From positions 1,240,001 through 1,304,000 of the forward strand of contig NZ_RKLQ01000001.1 in NCBI RefSeq assembly GCF_019599405.1: a stretch of DNA of 64,000 bases, written 5' to 3'. Position 1 is the stretch's first letter, and every line of letters begins with the position of its first letter. The notes under the pieces are model-generated. The model worked only from the letters and a program-made list of their open reading frames with translations, made no database searches and had not been told where the DNA came from. Both the position numbers and the translations under genes were made by a program. Below, piece by piece: positions 34,972 through 44,120 of the stretch. The DNA is from Haloarcula salinisoli. Lineage in GTDB: Archaea > Halobacteriota > Halobacteria > Halobacteriales > Haloarculaceae.

Positions 34972-35463
34972 CTAGGCCCGAATCTGTGATATCGTGTCGT
35001 TGAGAGCCTCTATCGGGCCACTGTCCCACTCGTCCCAGTTGTCCTCGGCGACCCACTTCCAGCGGACAACTCGGTCGCTGTCGATAAGAAATATCGATCG
35101 CTGGGGAACACGTCTGAGGCCGTCTTTCTCTTCGTGGAGGACGCCGAGCTCTTCGATAATCTCCTCTGCCGTGTCGCACAGCAGTGGGTAGCCGATACGG
35201 TTGTCTTCGATGAACTGCTGGTGTGAGTACGGGCCATCGCCGGAGATTCCGACGACGTTTACGTCCTCGTTGATTCCTAACCACTCCAGTTCACTGATAT
35301 CACAGACCTGATCCGTACAGACCGGTGAGTAATCGTACACGTAGACGTTCAGGACTGCGACGGCATCGTCGGTCAGTTCTGACAGCGTAAACGTGTTGAT
35401 TTCGCCGTTTTCATCCACTCCCTCAAGAGTGAAATCGGAAAGGGTATCCCCAGGACTTAGCAT
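34972..35463 (-). CDS. Peroxiredoxin (AhpC/BCP type)
   Basis: A 163-residue thiol peroxidase. The peroxidatic cysteine is C49 and a resolving-type cysteine is C54, in 'YSPVCTDQVCDISEL', the C-x4-C pattern of BCP-like atypical 2-Cys peroxiredoxins. The thioredoxin fold continues with 'VVGISGDGPYSHQQF', 'YPLLCDTAEEI' and 'RSIFLIDSDRVVRWKWV'. The canonical Thr before Cys (PxxxTxxC) is replaced by 'YDYSPVC'. Base composition is clearly lower in GC than the neighbours, a sign of recent transfer. Codon choice uses more A/T at third positions. Confidence 0.92.
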   Translation of the reverse strand: MLSPGDTLSDFTLEGVDENGEINTFTLSELTDDAVAVLNVYVYDYSPVCTDQVCDISELEWLGINEDVNVVGISGDGPYSHQQFIEDNRIGYPLLCDTAEEIIEELGVLHEEKDGLRRVPQRSIFLIDSDRVVRWKWVAEDNWDEWDSGPIEALNDTISQIRA

Positions 35464-35861
35464 CGTCCCTGTTAAACACTCTCTAAATAATAAAGGGTAT
35501 GCCCAATACGATTATTCTGTGGGGAAATCCAAATCTTATTTTTCTTCCTGTGAAATACTGTTCGATATATAACTTTCAACGAACGATTTGTTCGCAACGT
35601 GTTAGGACTGATTAACCAGTTCACTATCGTTCGTCGTGACACACCTGTTAGTTTGATAACCCCGCTGAGCGGAGCTGGCACGCGGAACGATGAGGGTGAA
35701 GTTTTCGACCGCCGCCAGGACCGGTCCCAGCGCATGGACGAGCGTCACTGCCTCCGGGCCTGTGTTCGGTTGGTCTACAGATTACCTGTCGTCTCGGGTA
35801 ACCACGGTCACGGCCGGGCCGTGAATTGGCCGAGGGACGGCTGAAAAGCCCGATAGCACGA
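35464..35861. other. 398-base gene-free region with AT-rich half
   Basis: No credible gene is seen. The first about 180 bases, upstream of the peroxiredoxin, are strikingly AT-rich, with runs such as 'taaataataaag' and 'cttatttttcttc'. The rest returns to high GC. It holds the peroxiredoxin promoter (minus strand). One minus-strand frame over 35640-35790 ('EAVTLVHALGPVLAAVENF') has coding-like bias but no start or recognised family, and may be the remnant of a lost gene. Confidence 0.5.
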
Positions 35862-37307
35862 CTAGCTCCCCCGGAGATGCCGTGCGGTAAACTGCGCGAT
35901 AGGGTCGCCGGTCTCCTGCATCCATTCGGCCAGCTGTTCCCGCAGGCGCGACCGAACGTCCCGGTAGTCCGGGTGGTCGACGAGGTTCTGTAGCTCGGCC
36001 GGGTCGGCGTCGAGGTCGTACAGTTCGTCGATATCGGGGGCGTTGAAGACGTACTTGTAGCGTTCCGTTCGGACCATCCGCTGTGAGTACAACCCCATCT
36101 CGTCGCCGTGGTACTCGCCGAAGACGGCGTCCCGCATCTCACGGTCCGAATCGTTCCGGAGCGCTGGCCAGAGGCTCCGGGCGTCGAGACCCTCGGGCAC
36201 CGCCTCCTCGGCCGCTTCCAGAAACGTCGGCATGAGGTCCATCAGCGAGACAGGGTCGTCACAGACACGTCCCTCGCCGGCCACGCCCGGCCCGCGCACG
36301 ACCAGCGGGATGCGGTAGGTGTCGTCGTACATGAACGGTCCCTTGTTCCACTGGCGGTGGCCGCCGGTGAAGTCGCCGTGGTCCGAGGCGTGGACGACGA
36401 GCGTGTTCTCGGCGATACCCAGTGCGTCGAGTTTCGCCAGAATGCGGCCTATCTGGTCGTCGATATGGTGCATGAAGCCCATGTACAGCGTCCGAAGGCG
36501 GTCCCACTCCTCACGGTCCAGCTCCTCGACGCCGCGATAGCCGCGGTAGTTCGCCTGTACCTGGGGTTTGCCGTCGAACGTCTCGGCGTCCGACGGCCAG
36601 GGGTCGAGCGCCGCTGGGTCGTACATCGAGGCGTACGGTTCCGGGACGAGATAGGGGTGGTGCGGGCCCTGGAAGTCGACGCGGTGGAAGAACGGGTCCT
36701 CGCCATCGGCGAGTTGTTCGAGCCGCCTGACGGTCAGTTCGGCGTTGAAGGCGGACCGCGTCGCCTCGGCCGGAATCGGTAGTGTGCCGCCGAGCAGGTC
36801 ACGCGAGTCGCCGAAGGTCGCGTAAACCGGGTCGCGTGGCTCGACCGCCTCGGGGTCGACGCCGTAGTCGCGCTGGTAGCTCTCGAACCCCGACTCCAGG
36901 TGGGCGTCGTGGTGGTCGTCGCCCCCGCCGACGTAGTCGAAGCCGAAGTCCTCGGGCGTCTCCGTCCGGCCGACGTGCCACTTCCCGACGTAGGCGTTCC
37001 GGTAGCCCGCCTCACGGAGCGCCGTCCCGAACGTCGGGGTTGTCTCGGCGAGGTCGGTCCGGACGGCGTCCGGTTCGTGGACGTTGTTGAGTATCCCGTG
37101 GTTGTGGGGGTACAGCCCCGTCAGTAACGAGGCGCGGGCGCTGCTGCAGATGCTGATAGGGGTAAAAGCGTGGCTGAAACGGACACCGTCGGCGGCGAGT
37201 CCGTCGATGGCCTCGGTCTCGACGGGGACGCCGTCGGGCGCTACGAGGTCGTGGCGCTCCTGGTCGGTCAACACCAGGAGGACGTTCGGTCGCGTCGTGT
37301 CGGCCAT
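35862..37307 (-). CDS. Sulfatase-family hydrolase (CSSAR active site)
   Basis: A 481-residue member of the alkaline-phosphatase/sulfatase superfamily. N-terminal metal residues are in 'NVLLVLTDQERHD'. The formylglycine-type motif is C54-S-S-A-R58 followed by ASLLTGLYPHNHG, and the second metal site is 'VVHASDHGDFTGGH'. The usual consensus is C-x-P/A-x-R; Ser at position three is a recurring variant. It probably removes sulfate esters from glycans, and no FGE maturase is visible in the window. ATG 37307 shares a base with the upstream gene's stop (TGATG). Without an obvious signal peptide it may be cytosolic. Confidence 0.9.
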   Translation of the reverse strand: MADTTRPNVLLVLTDQERHDLVAPDGVPVETEAIDGLAADGVRFSHAFTPISICSSARASLLTGLYPHNHGILNNVHEPDAVRTDLAETTPTFGTALREAGYRNAYVGKWHVGRTETPEDFGFDYVGGGDDHHDAHLESGFESYQRDYGVDPEAVEPRDPVYATFGDSRDLLGGTLPIPAEATRSAFNAELTVRRLEQLADGEDPFFHRVDFQGPHHPYLVPEPYASMYDPAALDPWPSDAETFDGKPQVQANYRGYRGVEELDREEWDRLRTLYMGFMHHIDDQIGRILAKLDALGIAENTLVVHASDHGDFTGGHRQWNKGPFMYDDTYRIPLVVRGPGVAGEGRVCDDPVSLMDLMPTFLEAAEEAVPEGLDARSLWPALRNDSDREMRDAVFGEYHGDEMGLYSQRMVRTERYKYVFNAPDIDELYDLDADPAELQNLVDHPDYRDVRSRLREQLAEWMQETGDPIAQFTARHLRGS

Positions 37308-38764
37308 CAGAGGTAGCCCAGGTCGGCGAGCCGGTCTTCGGTCGCGTCCGAGACGTCGACGCTGCCGTCGGTATCGGCCTCGTCGAAACTCCCCAGCCAC
37401 TCGTCGAGCGTGGCCGCCAGCTCGGCCGTCCGTCGGGGGTTCGCCGCCGAGATGTCGTTTCGCTCCCCCGGGTCACCGCGGACGTCGTAGAGCCATTCGG
37501 TCCCGTCGGCGGCACGGACGAACTTGTAGGCGTCCGTCCGGACGGCCCGCAGCGTTCGCTGGTAGTCGTAGAGCTGCTGGGGGACGTGGTCGAACTTCTC
37601 CTCCAGGACCTCGATTGCCGGCTGTGGGCGCATATACTCGGCGATGACCTGCGACCGGGGGTCGACACCGCCGGTCGGATGGAAGGACAGCGCCTGTGAC
37701 GCCGACCGCAGGTCGGGGGCGTCGATACCCGCCGCGTCCAGCAGCGTCGGGGCCAGGTCGGCGACCTGGACCAGCCGGTCGGTGCGGACGTGGCTCGCCG
37801 AGAACGCACCGCCGTGGACCACGAGCGGAACCTGCAACACCGTGTCGTAGAGGCTGTACTGGTGGCCCAGGAAGCCGTGTTCGCCGACGTTCTCGCCGTG
37901 GTCGCTGACGGCGACGAACAAGGTGTCGGTCCACTCGCCGGCGGCCTCCAGTACGGCCCGAAGTCGCCCGACCTGGGCGTCGAGATAGGATATCTCGGCC
38001 CGGTAGAGCGCACGAACGACCGCCCACTCCTCGTCGGTGTAGTCGAACAGACCGACGTCGTACTCGCGGGGGTCCTGCCGCAACGCCAAAGCGCGGTCGT
38101 AGCTCCACCCCTCCGGGAGGAACTCGCGGGCGTAGGACGCGGGCGGGCGATACTCCAGGTGTGGCTCGATACAGTTGGCAAACAGGAAGAACGGGTCGTC
38201 CGAATCGCGTCCGTCCAGCCAGTCGGCCACCCAGTCGACCGTCGCGGCCGCGCCGTCGTCGGGCTCGCCGCCGACTGTCACCAGCCGGCGGAGCCGCTCG
38301 AAGGTCGGTCCCCCGAGGCGACTCCGTCGGACGGCGTTGGTCGCCCGGTGGCCAAGCGGGCCGGCGCCGCTCCAGGCGTCGGTCCGCTCGGAGTCGTCAC
38401 GAAATACGTCGAAGCCGTCGGTGAGACCGAACTCGTCGGTTATCCAGACGTTGTTCGAGACGCCAGCCGTCTCGTAGCCGGCGTCGGCGAAGGCGTCCAC
38501 GATGGTCGGGAGCGAGCCGTCGAAGTAGGTGTGGTCGGCGTGGGCACCGTGTTTCGACGGGTAGGTCCCGGTAAACATCGAGACGTGGGAGGGGAGCGTC
38601 CAGGGCGCCGTAGCGAAGGCGCTCGTGTACTCGGCGCCGGACTCGGCAAGCGCGGCGAGGTTCGGGGTCAGGGCGGGGTCTGCGGGCACCGTCTCGCCAG
38701 CCCGCATCGTGTCCATCACGAACAGGACGATATTGGGGTCGTCCCGGGCGGCTGTATCGGTCAT
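37307..38764 (-). CDS. Sulfatase-like alkaline phosphatase superfamily protein (Thr nucleophile type)
   Basis: A 485-residue protein of the same superfamily as its neighbour but of a different subgroup. The N-terminal metal site is 'NIVLFVMDTMRAG'. The nucleophile position reads 'APWTLPSHVSMFTG', with Thr where true sulfatases have Cys or Ser, as in phosphatase or phosphotransferase-like members. The second metal site is 'FVAVSDHGENVGEHG'. It may act on phosphate or phosphodiester groups rather than sulfate. It is upstream of and coupled to the second sulfatase gene by TGATG, so the two likely act on the same substrate. Confidence 0.88.
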   Translation of the reverse strand: MTDTAARDDPNIVLFVMDTMRAGETVPADPALTPNLAALAESGAEYTSAFATAPWTLPSHVSMFTGTYPSKHGAHADHTYFDGSLPTIVDAFADAGYETAGVSNNVWITDEFGLTDGFDVFRDDSERTDAWSGAGPLGHRATNAVRRSRLGGPTFERLRRLVTVGGEPDDGAAATVDWVADWLDGRDSDDPFFLFANCIEPHLEYRPPASYAREFLPEGWSYDRALALRQDPREYDVGLFDYTDEEWAVVRALYRAEISYLDAQVGRLRAVLEAAGEWTDTLFVAVSDHGENVGEHGFLGHQYSLYDTVLQVPLVVHGGAFSASHVRTDRLVQVADLAPTLLDAAGIDAPDLRSASQALSFHPTGGVDPRSQVIAEYMRPQPAIEVLEEKFDHVPQQLYDYQRTLRAVRTDAYKFVRAADGTEWLYDVRGDPGERNDISAANPRRTAELAATLDEWLGSFDEADTDGSVDVSDATEDRLADLGYL

Positions 38765-38937
38765 ACGCCGTCACCCACCAGTGACAGCAAATCAATATGT
38801 TGGAACACAATCAAGTTGTATCAGTCATTCTGTTAGAGCCTGGTGCTTGCAGGTGACGGCCGTTTTTAACCGAACCGCAGGACAGCGACGGCACACACCC
38901 GCCGGTGATTTTTGTTTCCGGGCTGAGAACGAAGCGT

Positions 38938-39438
38938 ATGGACAGGGCGACACGGAGAGCTGTGCTCGGTGGCGGGGCGGTCCTGCTCTCGGCGCTTGCC
39001 GGCTGTTCGAGTTTCAGCGTCGAGCAGGGGACCGAAACCGGCGGCTCCGGGAGCGACGCACAGAATCTCGACCTTCGGGAGGCCAACGTCACCGAGGTGA
39101 CTATCGAGGACCAGGGCGACGGAGCGTACCGCTTCGACGTGACGCTCTACCACGACGATGACGGCGAAGACGGCTACGCCGACTGGTGGCAAGTCGAGAC
39201 TCTCGAGGGCGAGCGGCTGGGTCGCCGGGACCTGTTGCACGCCCATAGCACCGAGCCGTTCACCCGCTCGGAGACGATATCAGTCCCCGGCCGCGTCTCC
39301 TGTGTCGTGGTTCGGGGCCACGACCAGACCCACGGCTACGGCGGTCGGGCGTTGACCGTCTCATTGCCCGGCGGCGAGGTGAACGCGGTCGACCAGGGGA
39401 GCGACCGGCGGGCGGTCGACGAGACCGACTGTCCGTGA
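38938..39438 (+). CDS. Small Tat-exported lipoprotein
   Basis: A 166-residue secreted protein. The N-terminus has the twin arginine 'RATRRAVLGGG' and a lipobox ending ALAGC at about residue 22. The mature part is beta-rich with 'YRFDVTLYHDDDGEDGYADWWQVETLEG' (split) and 'VSCVVVRGHDQTHGYGGRAL', where His/Asp residues could bind a metal or fold as an Ig-like domain. Function is unknown. It ends ten bases from the convergent histidine kinase gene. Confidence 0.82.
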   Translation: MDRATRRAVLGGGAVLLSALAGCSSFSVEQGTETGGSGSDAQNLDLREANVTEVTIEDQGDGAYRFDVTLYHDDDGEDGYADWWQVETLEGERLGRRDLLHAHSTEPFTRSETISVPGRVSCVVVRGHDQTHGYGGRALTVSLPGGEVNAVDQGSDRRAVDETDCP

Positions 39439-39447
39439 CTCCTGGCC

Positions 39448-41130
39448 TCACTCGGCGGCGTCGAGGCCCGTAATTTCGAAGCGCGCGCCGCCGGACACAC
39501 TGTCCTGGACGTGGATGTCCCAGCCGTGGGCTTCGACGATATCCCGAACGAACGTGAGCCCGAAGCCGGACCCGTCCGTCGCGGTCGTGTAGCCCTGCTC
39601 GAACACCTCGTCGCGTTCGGCCTCGGGTATCCCGGCGCCATCGTCCGCGACGAAGAACCCCTCGACCCCGCCCGCAGTAGACGCCTCGCCCAGCGGGCCG
39701 ACACGGACGGTCAGCGCGGCGTCGTTGTGCTCAAACGCGTTCCGATAGAGGTTCTCGAAGACGTGGAGGAGCCGATTCCGTTCGGCCTCGACGACTGTCT
39801 CCTCGGCGAAAGCGTTCTCGAAGGTCGCTCCGGGCGTCTTGAGGTGGCTCCAGGCTTCCTCGGCCGCCCCGCGGAGCAGGACTGGCTCCGTCTCTTCGAC
39901 GGTCTGTCCCGCCCGTGCCATCGCCAGCAGGTCGTCTATCATCGTCTCCATCCGTTCGAGGTTCTCGGCCATCGGGTCGGCGTGGTCCGCAGGAACGTCG
40001 TCTCGGGCGAGTTCGAGATGCGAGGTGACGACCATCAGCGGGTTCCGCAGGTCGTGCGAGACCACGCCCGCGAACTGATTGAGCCGCTCGTTCTTGCGTT
40101 CCAGTTCCAGTTCCCGCTGCTTCTCGTCGGTTATGTCGTGTAACACGACCACGCGACCCCGCTCGGAGATGCCCTCGATGGGGACCGACGACATGGAAAA
40201 GTAGTACTGAGTGCCGTTTATCCGGCCGTCCACTGTCGTCTCCACCGTCGGGCCCGCCTCGAACTGCGAGCAGATATCCTCGGCGATACGACCGAAAAAC
40301 GACGCTGCAGGCAGTCCGACGTAGTCGTTCGGCTGGTCGAACAGCTCACGGGCGGTCCGGTTACAGTCGACCACGCGGTCGCGCTCGTCGAGGGTGACGA
40401 CGGCGTCGTGCATCTCCCCCATCGCGGTCCGACGGGCGATGGGCGCGATATCGAGGAGCCGTCCCCTGAACAGCACCACGAGGAAGACGAACGCGGTCAC
40501 GAGAAATCCCAGCGGGGTGAAATCGTACGGGGCCAGCAGTGCGTCGCTCACCGCGAGTGCGTTCATGACGAGCAGGGGAACGACTGCGAGAGCGAGGAGG
40601 GCGGCCTGGCGTCGTCGCAGCCCCGTCGTGGTGAGCGCCTCGAAGACGAGGATGCCCAGGCCCGACAGCACGATGGCGTTCCCCACGAGCGCGTGAATCC
40701 AGAAGCCGGTCGCGTACACCGGGAGGACGACAGTGCCAGCCAGTCCGGTCTCGGGGGCCAAGAAGAGATAGTGCCACGGGTTCGTCCACAACAGCGCCTG
40801 CATCAGGAGTATCCAGCCGCCGAGACCGGCGACAGTCCAGCGACGCACCGTCACCCACGTCGAGACGGTCATCGCGAGCAGGAGCCACGTCGCCGCAGCG
40901 AGTTCCGCACCGAGAATGGCGACGTTGTAGGCGGCAAGTGAGAGTCTCGGTCCGGCTGTGAGGTTCGTCGCCGCCAGTGCGAACGACCAGAGGGCGATGG
41001 CGACGACGAAGGCGGCGAAACTCCGACTCGCCGGTTGCTGTCGGTTGGACAAGGCCAGCCGCAGGAAAGACAGCGAAACCAGGCCGCCGAAAGCCTGTAT
41101 CGCGGCGACTGTCCAGGCTTCGGCGACCAT
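39448..41130 (-). CDS. Membrane sensor histidine kinase (7TM-PAS-HisKA-HATPase)
   Basis: A 560-residue sensor kinase. Residues 1-215 form about seven membrane helices of the histidine-kinase 7TM type. Residues about 230-330 are a PAS-like domain. The H-box is 'VVSHDLRNPL' (about 350-360). The ATPase domain has the N-box 'LYRNAFEHND', G1 'DDGAGIP' and G2 'GSGFGLTFV'. It presumably senses a membrane signal or ligand. No response regulator is adjacent; the HalX-type regulator at 58456 is 17 kb away and any pairing is speculative. Confidence 0.93.
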   Translation of the reverse strand: MVAEAWTVAAIQAFGGLVSLSFLRLALSNRQQPASRSFAAFVVAIALWSFALAATNLTAGPRLSLAAYNVAILGAELAAATWLLLAMTVSTWVTVRRWTVAGLGGWILLMQALLWTNPWHYLFLAPETGLAGTVVLPVYATGFWIHALVGNAIVLSGLGILVFEALTTTGLRRRQAALLALAVVPLLVMNALAVSDALLAPYDFTPLGFLVTAFVFLVVLFRGRLLDIAPIARRTAMGEMHDAVVTLDERDRVVDCNRTARELFDQPNDYVGLPAASFFGRIAEDICSQFEAGPTVETTVDGRINGTQYYFSMSSVPIEGISERGRVVVLHDITDEKQRELELERKNERLNQFAGVVSHDLRNPLMVVTSHLELARDDVPADHADPMAENLERMETMIDDLLAMARAGQTVEETEPVLLRGAAEEAWSHLKTPGATFENAFAEETVVEAERNRLLHVFENLYRNAFEHNDAALTVRVGPLGEASTAGGVEGFFVADDGAGIPEAERDEVFEQGYTTATDGSGFGLTFVRDIVEAHGWDIHVQDSVSGGARFEITGLDAAE

Positions 41131-41269
41131 TGCTGGTAGTTCACGTCGAGTGGCTATCCACTTGTACTCTTTTGCTGTCTCGTTGACTCATGGCCACTGC
41201 GGCCGGGGTCACAAGACCCCCCCAGAGCGGATAGTGACCCTTTTGCCCCGGGAGCGTCCCCAGTCTGGT

Positions 41270-42163
41270 ATGACCGAGATTATCGACGGCAACGCCGTCG
41301 CCCAGTCGATTCGGGACGACCTCGCGACGGCCATCGACCAGCTGGCCGACGCGGGCCACACCCCGACACTGGCGACCGTGCTGATGAGCGACGACCCCGC
41401 CAGCGAGACCTACGTCTCGATGAAACAGTCCGACTGCGAAGAGGTCGGTATCGAGGCGCTGGACATCGAAATCGACCCCGAGGCCGACGCCACAGAGCTG
41501 TACGATACGGTCTCCGACCTGAACGACGACGACGAGGTCAACGGCATCCTCGTCCAGATGCCCGTCCCGGACCACGTCTCCGACCGGCAGGTGCTGCGCG
41601 CTATCGACCCCCGGAAGGACGTGGACGGCTTCCACCCGGAGAACGTCGGCCGCCTCGTGGCCGGCGACGCCCGGTACAAGCCCTGCACCCCCCACGGTAT
41701 CCAGAAGCTCATCGAGTCCGCCGGCGTCGACACCGAAGGGAAGGAGGCGGTCGTGGTCGGCCGCTCGGACATCGTCGGCAAGCCGATGGCGAACCTCCTC
41801 ATCCAGAAGGCACCTGGTGGTAACGCGACGACGACGGTGTGTCACTCCCGGACCGAGGACCTCGCCGAGAAGACCCGGAACGCGGACATCCTCGTGGCCG
41901 CCGCCGGCGTCCCGGAGATGATAGACGGCGAGATGATAGGCGAGGGCGCGACGGTCATCGACGTCGGTATCAACCGCGTGGACGCGGACACGGAGAAGGG
42001 GTACGAGCTGGTCGGCGACGTCGACTTCGAGACCGCCGAGGCGAAAGCCGACGCTATCACCCCCGTTCCCGGCGGCGTCGGCCCGATGACCCGCGCGATG
42101 TTGCTGTACAACACGGTGAAAGCCACTGGCCTGCAACACGACGTCGACGTGGACCTGCCCTGA
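41270..42163 (+). CDS. folD: Bifunctional methylene-THF dehydrogenase/methenyl-THF cyclohydrolase
   Basis: A 297-residue folate enzyme converting methylene-THF to formyl-THF via methenyl-THF. The 'TYVSMKQSDCEEVGI' block holds the catalytic Lys. 'GILVQMPVPDHV' and 'KDVDGFHPENVGRL' are diagnostic, as are 'CTPHGIQKLI', 'VVGRSDIVGKPMANLL' (NADP binding) and 'DAITPVPGGVGPMTRAML' near the end. It matches the C1 flow from GlyA (33643). It is divergent from the histidine kinase with a 139-base spacer. Confidence 0.98.
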   Translation: MTEIIDGNAVAQSIRDDLATAIDQLADAGHTPTLATVLMSDDPASETYVSMKQSDCEEVGIEALDIEIDPEADATELYDTVSDLNDDDEVNGILVQMPVPDHVSDRQVLRAIDPRKDVDGFHPENVGRLVAGDARYKPCTPHGIQKLIESAGVDTEGKEAVVVGRSDIVGKPMANLLIQKAPGGNATTTVCHSRTEDLAEKTRNADILVAAAGVPEMIDGEMIGEGATVIDVGINRVDADTEKGYELVGDVDFETAEAKADAITPVPGGVGPMTRAMLLYNTVKATGLQHDVDVDLP

Positions 42164-42227
42164 GCCGGAGAAACGCCCTTTCGCTCGCAAGCCCTAGACT
42201 GGCGAGGCGGGTCGCCGTACCGCCGCC

Positions 42228-42593
42228 ATGGACGACCCCGAACACGTCGAAGGTGTGGACTTTACAGGCATCAATCCGGTCCTCGAAGATATCTCGTATC
42301 CGATCACGACCGCGGAACTCGTCGACCAGCACGGCGACCGCGAAGTCGAGCGGACGAACGCGGAGCCGGTTTCCGTCGAGGAACTGCTCGGATACATCGA
42401 CGACACCTTCGACTCCGACGAATCGGTCCGGCAGATGATTCTTGCACAGATGCCCCGGGACAGCGAGGGGCGGACGAACTACTCCGACCGCGGCGGCGCG
42501 ACCCCGGTCGAGACCGAGGCCGCCAGAGCGGCCACCGAACAGACCACCGCCGACCTCGAACAGGGGCAGGCAACGGACGACCGGCGGGACTAG
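42228..42593 (+). CDS. DUF5789 family protein
   Basis: A 121-residue haloarchaeal protein. The core, 'LEDISYPITTAELVDQHGD' to 'EELLGYIDDTFDSDESVRQMIL', followed by 'YSDRGG', matches the DUF5789 (DUF2795-like) pattern from memory, a small helical domain. The C-terminal 30 residues are a disordered Ala/Thr/Gln-rich tail. Function is unknown. Its stop overlaps the convergent zinc-ribbon gene in CTAG (42590-42593). Confidence 0.82.
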   Translation: MDDPEHVEGVDFTGINPVLEDISYPITTAELVDQHGDREVERTNAEPVSVEELLGYIDDTFDSDESVRQMILAQMPRDSEGRTNYSDRGGATPVETEAARAATEQTTADLEQGQATDDRRD

Positions 42594-43309
42594 AGCACGT
42601 CCCCGTCCAGCCCGGAAAGCCAGTTGTCCGCGGTGACCGCAGCGTTCTCGTCGCCGTTGATATACCGCCCGAGGTCGCGGGCGGCGTGCATCAGCCGGTT
42701 CGCGTCGGCGGGGTCGACGTCGCCGTCCAGGGCCTCGATTCGTTTTCGGTGGTCCCGAATCCGCCCCGAGAGCCGCCGTGCGTGCTCGTCCGGGTTGTCG
42801 TCGAGGTAACTCCGGACGTCGCGCTGGTAGCTGTCGACGGCGTCGGCCATCGCCAGCCCGAACGCCGCGCGGAACGCGTCGGGGACGGCCTCGTGGCCGG
42901 GCCGCTCGCCACGGTCCGCGCCGCCGAGGAGGTCCAAGACGTACAGCTCCGCGGCGTCGCTCGGGCGGGCCCGCCGGGCGAACGCAGCGGCGACCGCACC
43001 CAGTTCGACGGCGGCGACGAAGGTCTCGTCGAGCGGTTTCAGCCTGCCGGTGTCGATGAATCCTCGTTTCCGGGTGTACGTCCGGCAGGCCTCGGCGGCT
43101 TCCCGGGCGAGTTCGTCGGTCGTCACCTCGTCTACCTTGTTTCGAAGCGGCGTCAGGTCGAGTTCGACCGGGCTGTCGGTGTGTTCGGTCGGGTCGTCGA
43201 CGCCGACGCTGTGGACGCTCCCACACTCCGGACAGGCGACGCTCCCGCTGTCGTAGTAGGACCACCGGGTCCCACAGGACTTACACTCGCGGTCCCCACG
43301 GATTTTCAT
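42590..43309 (-). CDS. Zinc-ribbon plus helical-domain haloarchaeal protein (DUF7117-like)
   Basis: A 239-residue protein. Residues about 8-35 are a TFIIB-type zinc ribbon ('CKSCGTRWSYY' and 'ACPECGS'). The remainder is helical with 'REAAEACRTYTRKRGFID' and 'SGRIRDHRKRIEALDG'. It resembles the DUF7117 family from memory. Such ribbons often bind DNA or RNA, so a transcription-related role is possible. ATG 43309 is used; ATG 43318 adds only three residues. The 3' end overlaps the DUF5789 stop. Confidence 0.78.
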   Translation of the reverse strand: MKIRGDRECKSCGTRWSYYDSGSVACPECGSVHSVGVDDPTEHTDSPVELDLTPLRNKVDEVTTDELAREAAEACRTYTRKRGFIDTGRLKPLDETFVAAVELGAVAAAFARRARPSDAAELYVLDLLGGADRGERPGHEAVPDAFRAAFGLAMADAVDSYQRDVRSYLDDNPDEHARRLSGRIRDHRKRIEALDGDVDPADANRLMHAARDLGRYINGDENAAVTADNWLSGLDGDVL

Positions 43310-43331
43310 ACCGACCATCGGGTCGCCGCCC

Positions 43332-44042
43332 TCAAGTTTGTTCCGCGGTGAGGGTCCGGCCGTACTCCCAGAGGCGACCGATGCGGTCGGCGATGTCGGG
43401 GTTCTCGTCCTGCAGCGTCGCCACGTCGGTCTCCCCGTCGACGTTGATGACGTGGACCTTCCCGCGCTGGTCCGAATAGACGTCCTGGAAGTCGTAGACG
43501 GCACCGACGACGGTCACGTCCTCGGGCACGTCCTCGCTCTCGACGAGACGGCTGACCTGGTGGTCGACGTTGTACTCGACGAGGTGGTTGATGGCGGCCA
43601 CGTCGGAGAGCTCATCTTCGGGCAGGACGTCCAGTGCCTCCTTGAGATGTGGTTTGAGCTGTTCCAGGCAGTATTTCACCCCGCGGGGCTGGATGACGTC
43701 CTCGGTGAGATACTGGAACGCCGTCGTGACGGCGCCACAGCCGGTGTGGCCGACGACGACGGCGACTTTGGTGTCGGTGTTCCACAGCGGGAACATCACG
43801 TCTCCGGAGACGAGATGGCCCATACTCGTGGGCTGTGTGACCCGGTTGCCGATGTTACCGACGGTGAAAATCTCGCCGGGCACGTCGTTGCCCCACATGT
43901 CGTCCTGCAGGACCCGCGAGTCGGAACAACAGATAGTGACCGCGTCCGGGAACTGGGTGTTCTGGATGTCGTCGAAGCGCGCATCGGGTTTCTCCGCGTG
44001 CTCGGTGTTTCGCGCCAACATCTCGACGACGGTCTCGTGCAT
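43332..44042 (-). CDS. Beta-class carbonic anhydrase
   Basis: A 236-residue zinc enzyme that hydrates CO2. The zinc ligands are in 'CCSDSRV' (Cys and Asp) and 'VVGHTGCGAV' (His and Cys), the normal beta-CA set with the Asp-Arg dyad. The insertion 'GVKYCLEQLKPHLKEALDVL' is clade-specific. ATG 44042 (MHETVVEM) is chosen; the longer GTG start at 44063 adds seven residues. It may balance bicarbonate for carboxylases or pH control. Confidence 0.93.
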   Translation of the reverse strand: MHETVVEMLARNTEHAEKPDARFDDIQNTQFPDAVTICCSDSRVLQDDMWGNDVPGEIFTVGNIGNRVTQPTSMGHLVSGDVMFPLWNTDTKVAVVVGHTGCGAVTTAFQYLTEDVIQPRGVKYCLEQLKPHLKEALDVLPEDELSDVAAINHLVEYNVDHQVSRLVESEDVPEDVTVVGAVYDFQDVYSDQRGKVHVINVDGETDVATLQDENPDIADRIGRLWEYGRTLTAEQT

Positions 44043-44120
44043 ACGGTACCCGAGACGCGCCACGGATTATATTCTTTCGTGATATTTGCCGCCGTCTCGT
44101 GGTTCCGTGCCCATCCCCGT

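Noticed and set aside
35640-35790. A lost gene in the spacer before the sulfatase gene
   Set aside because: One minus-strand frame has mild coding bias, but there is no start, no stop-bounded domain and no family match, so it is only mentioned in the spacer description.
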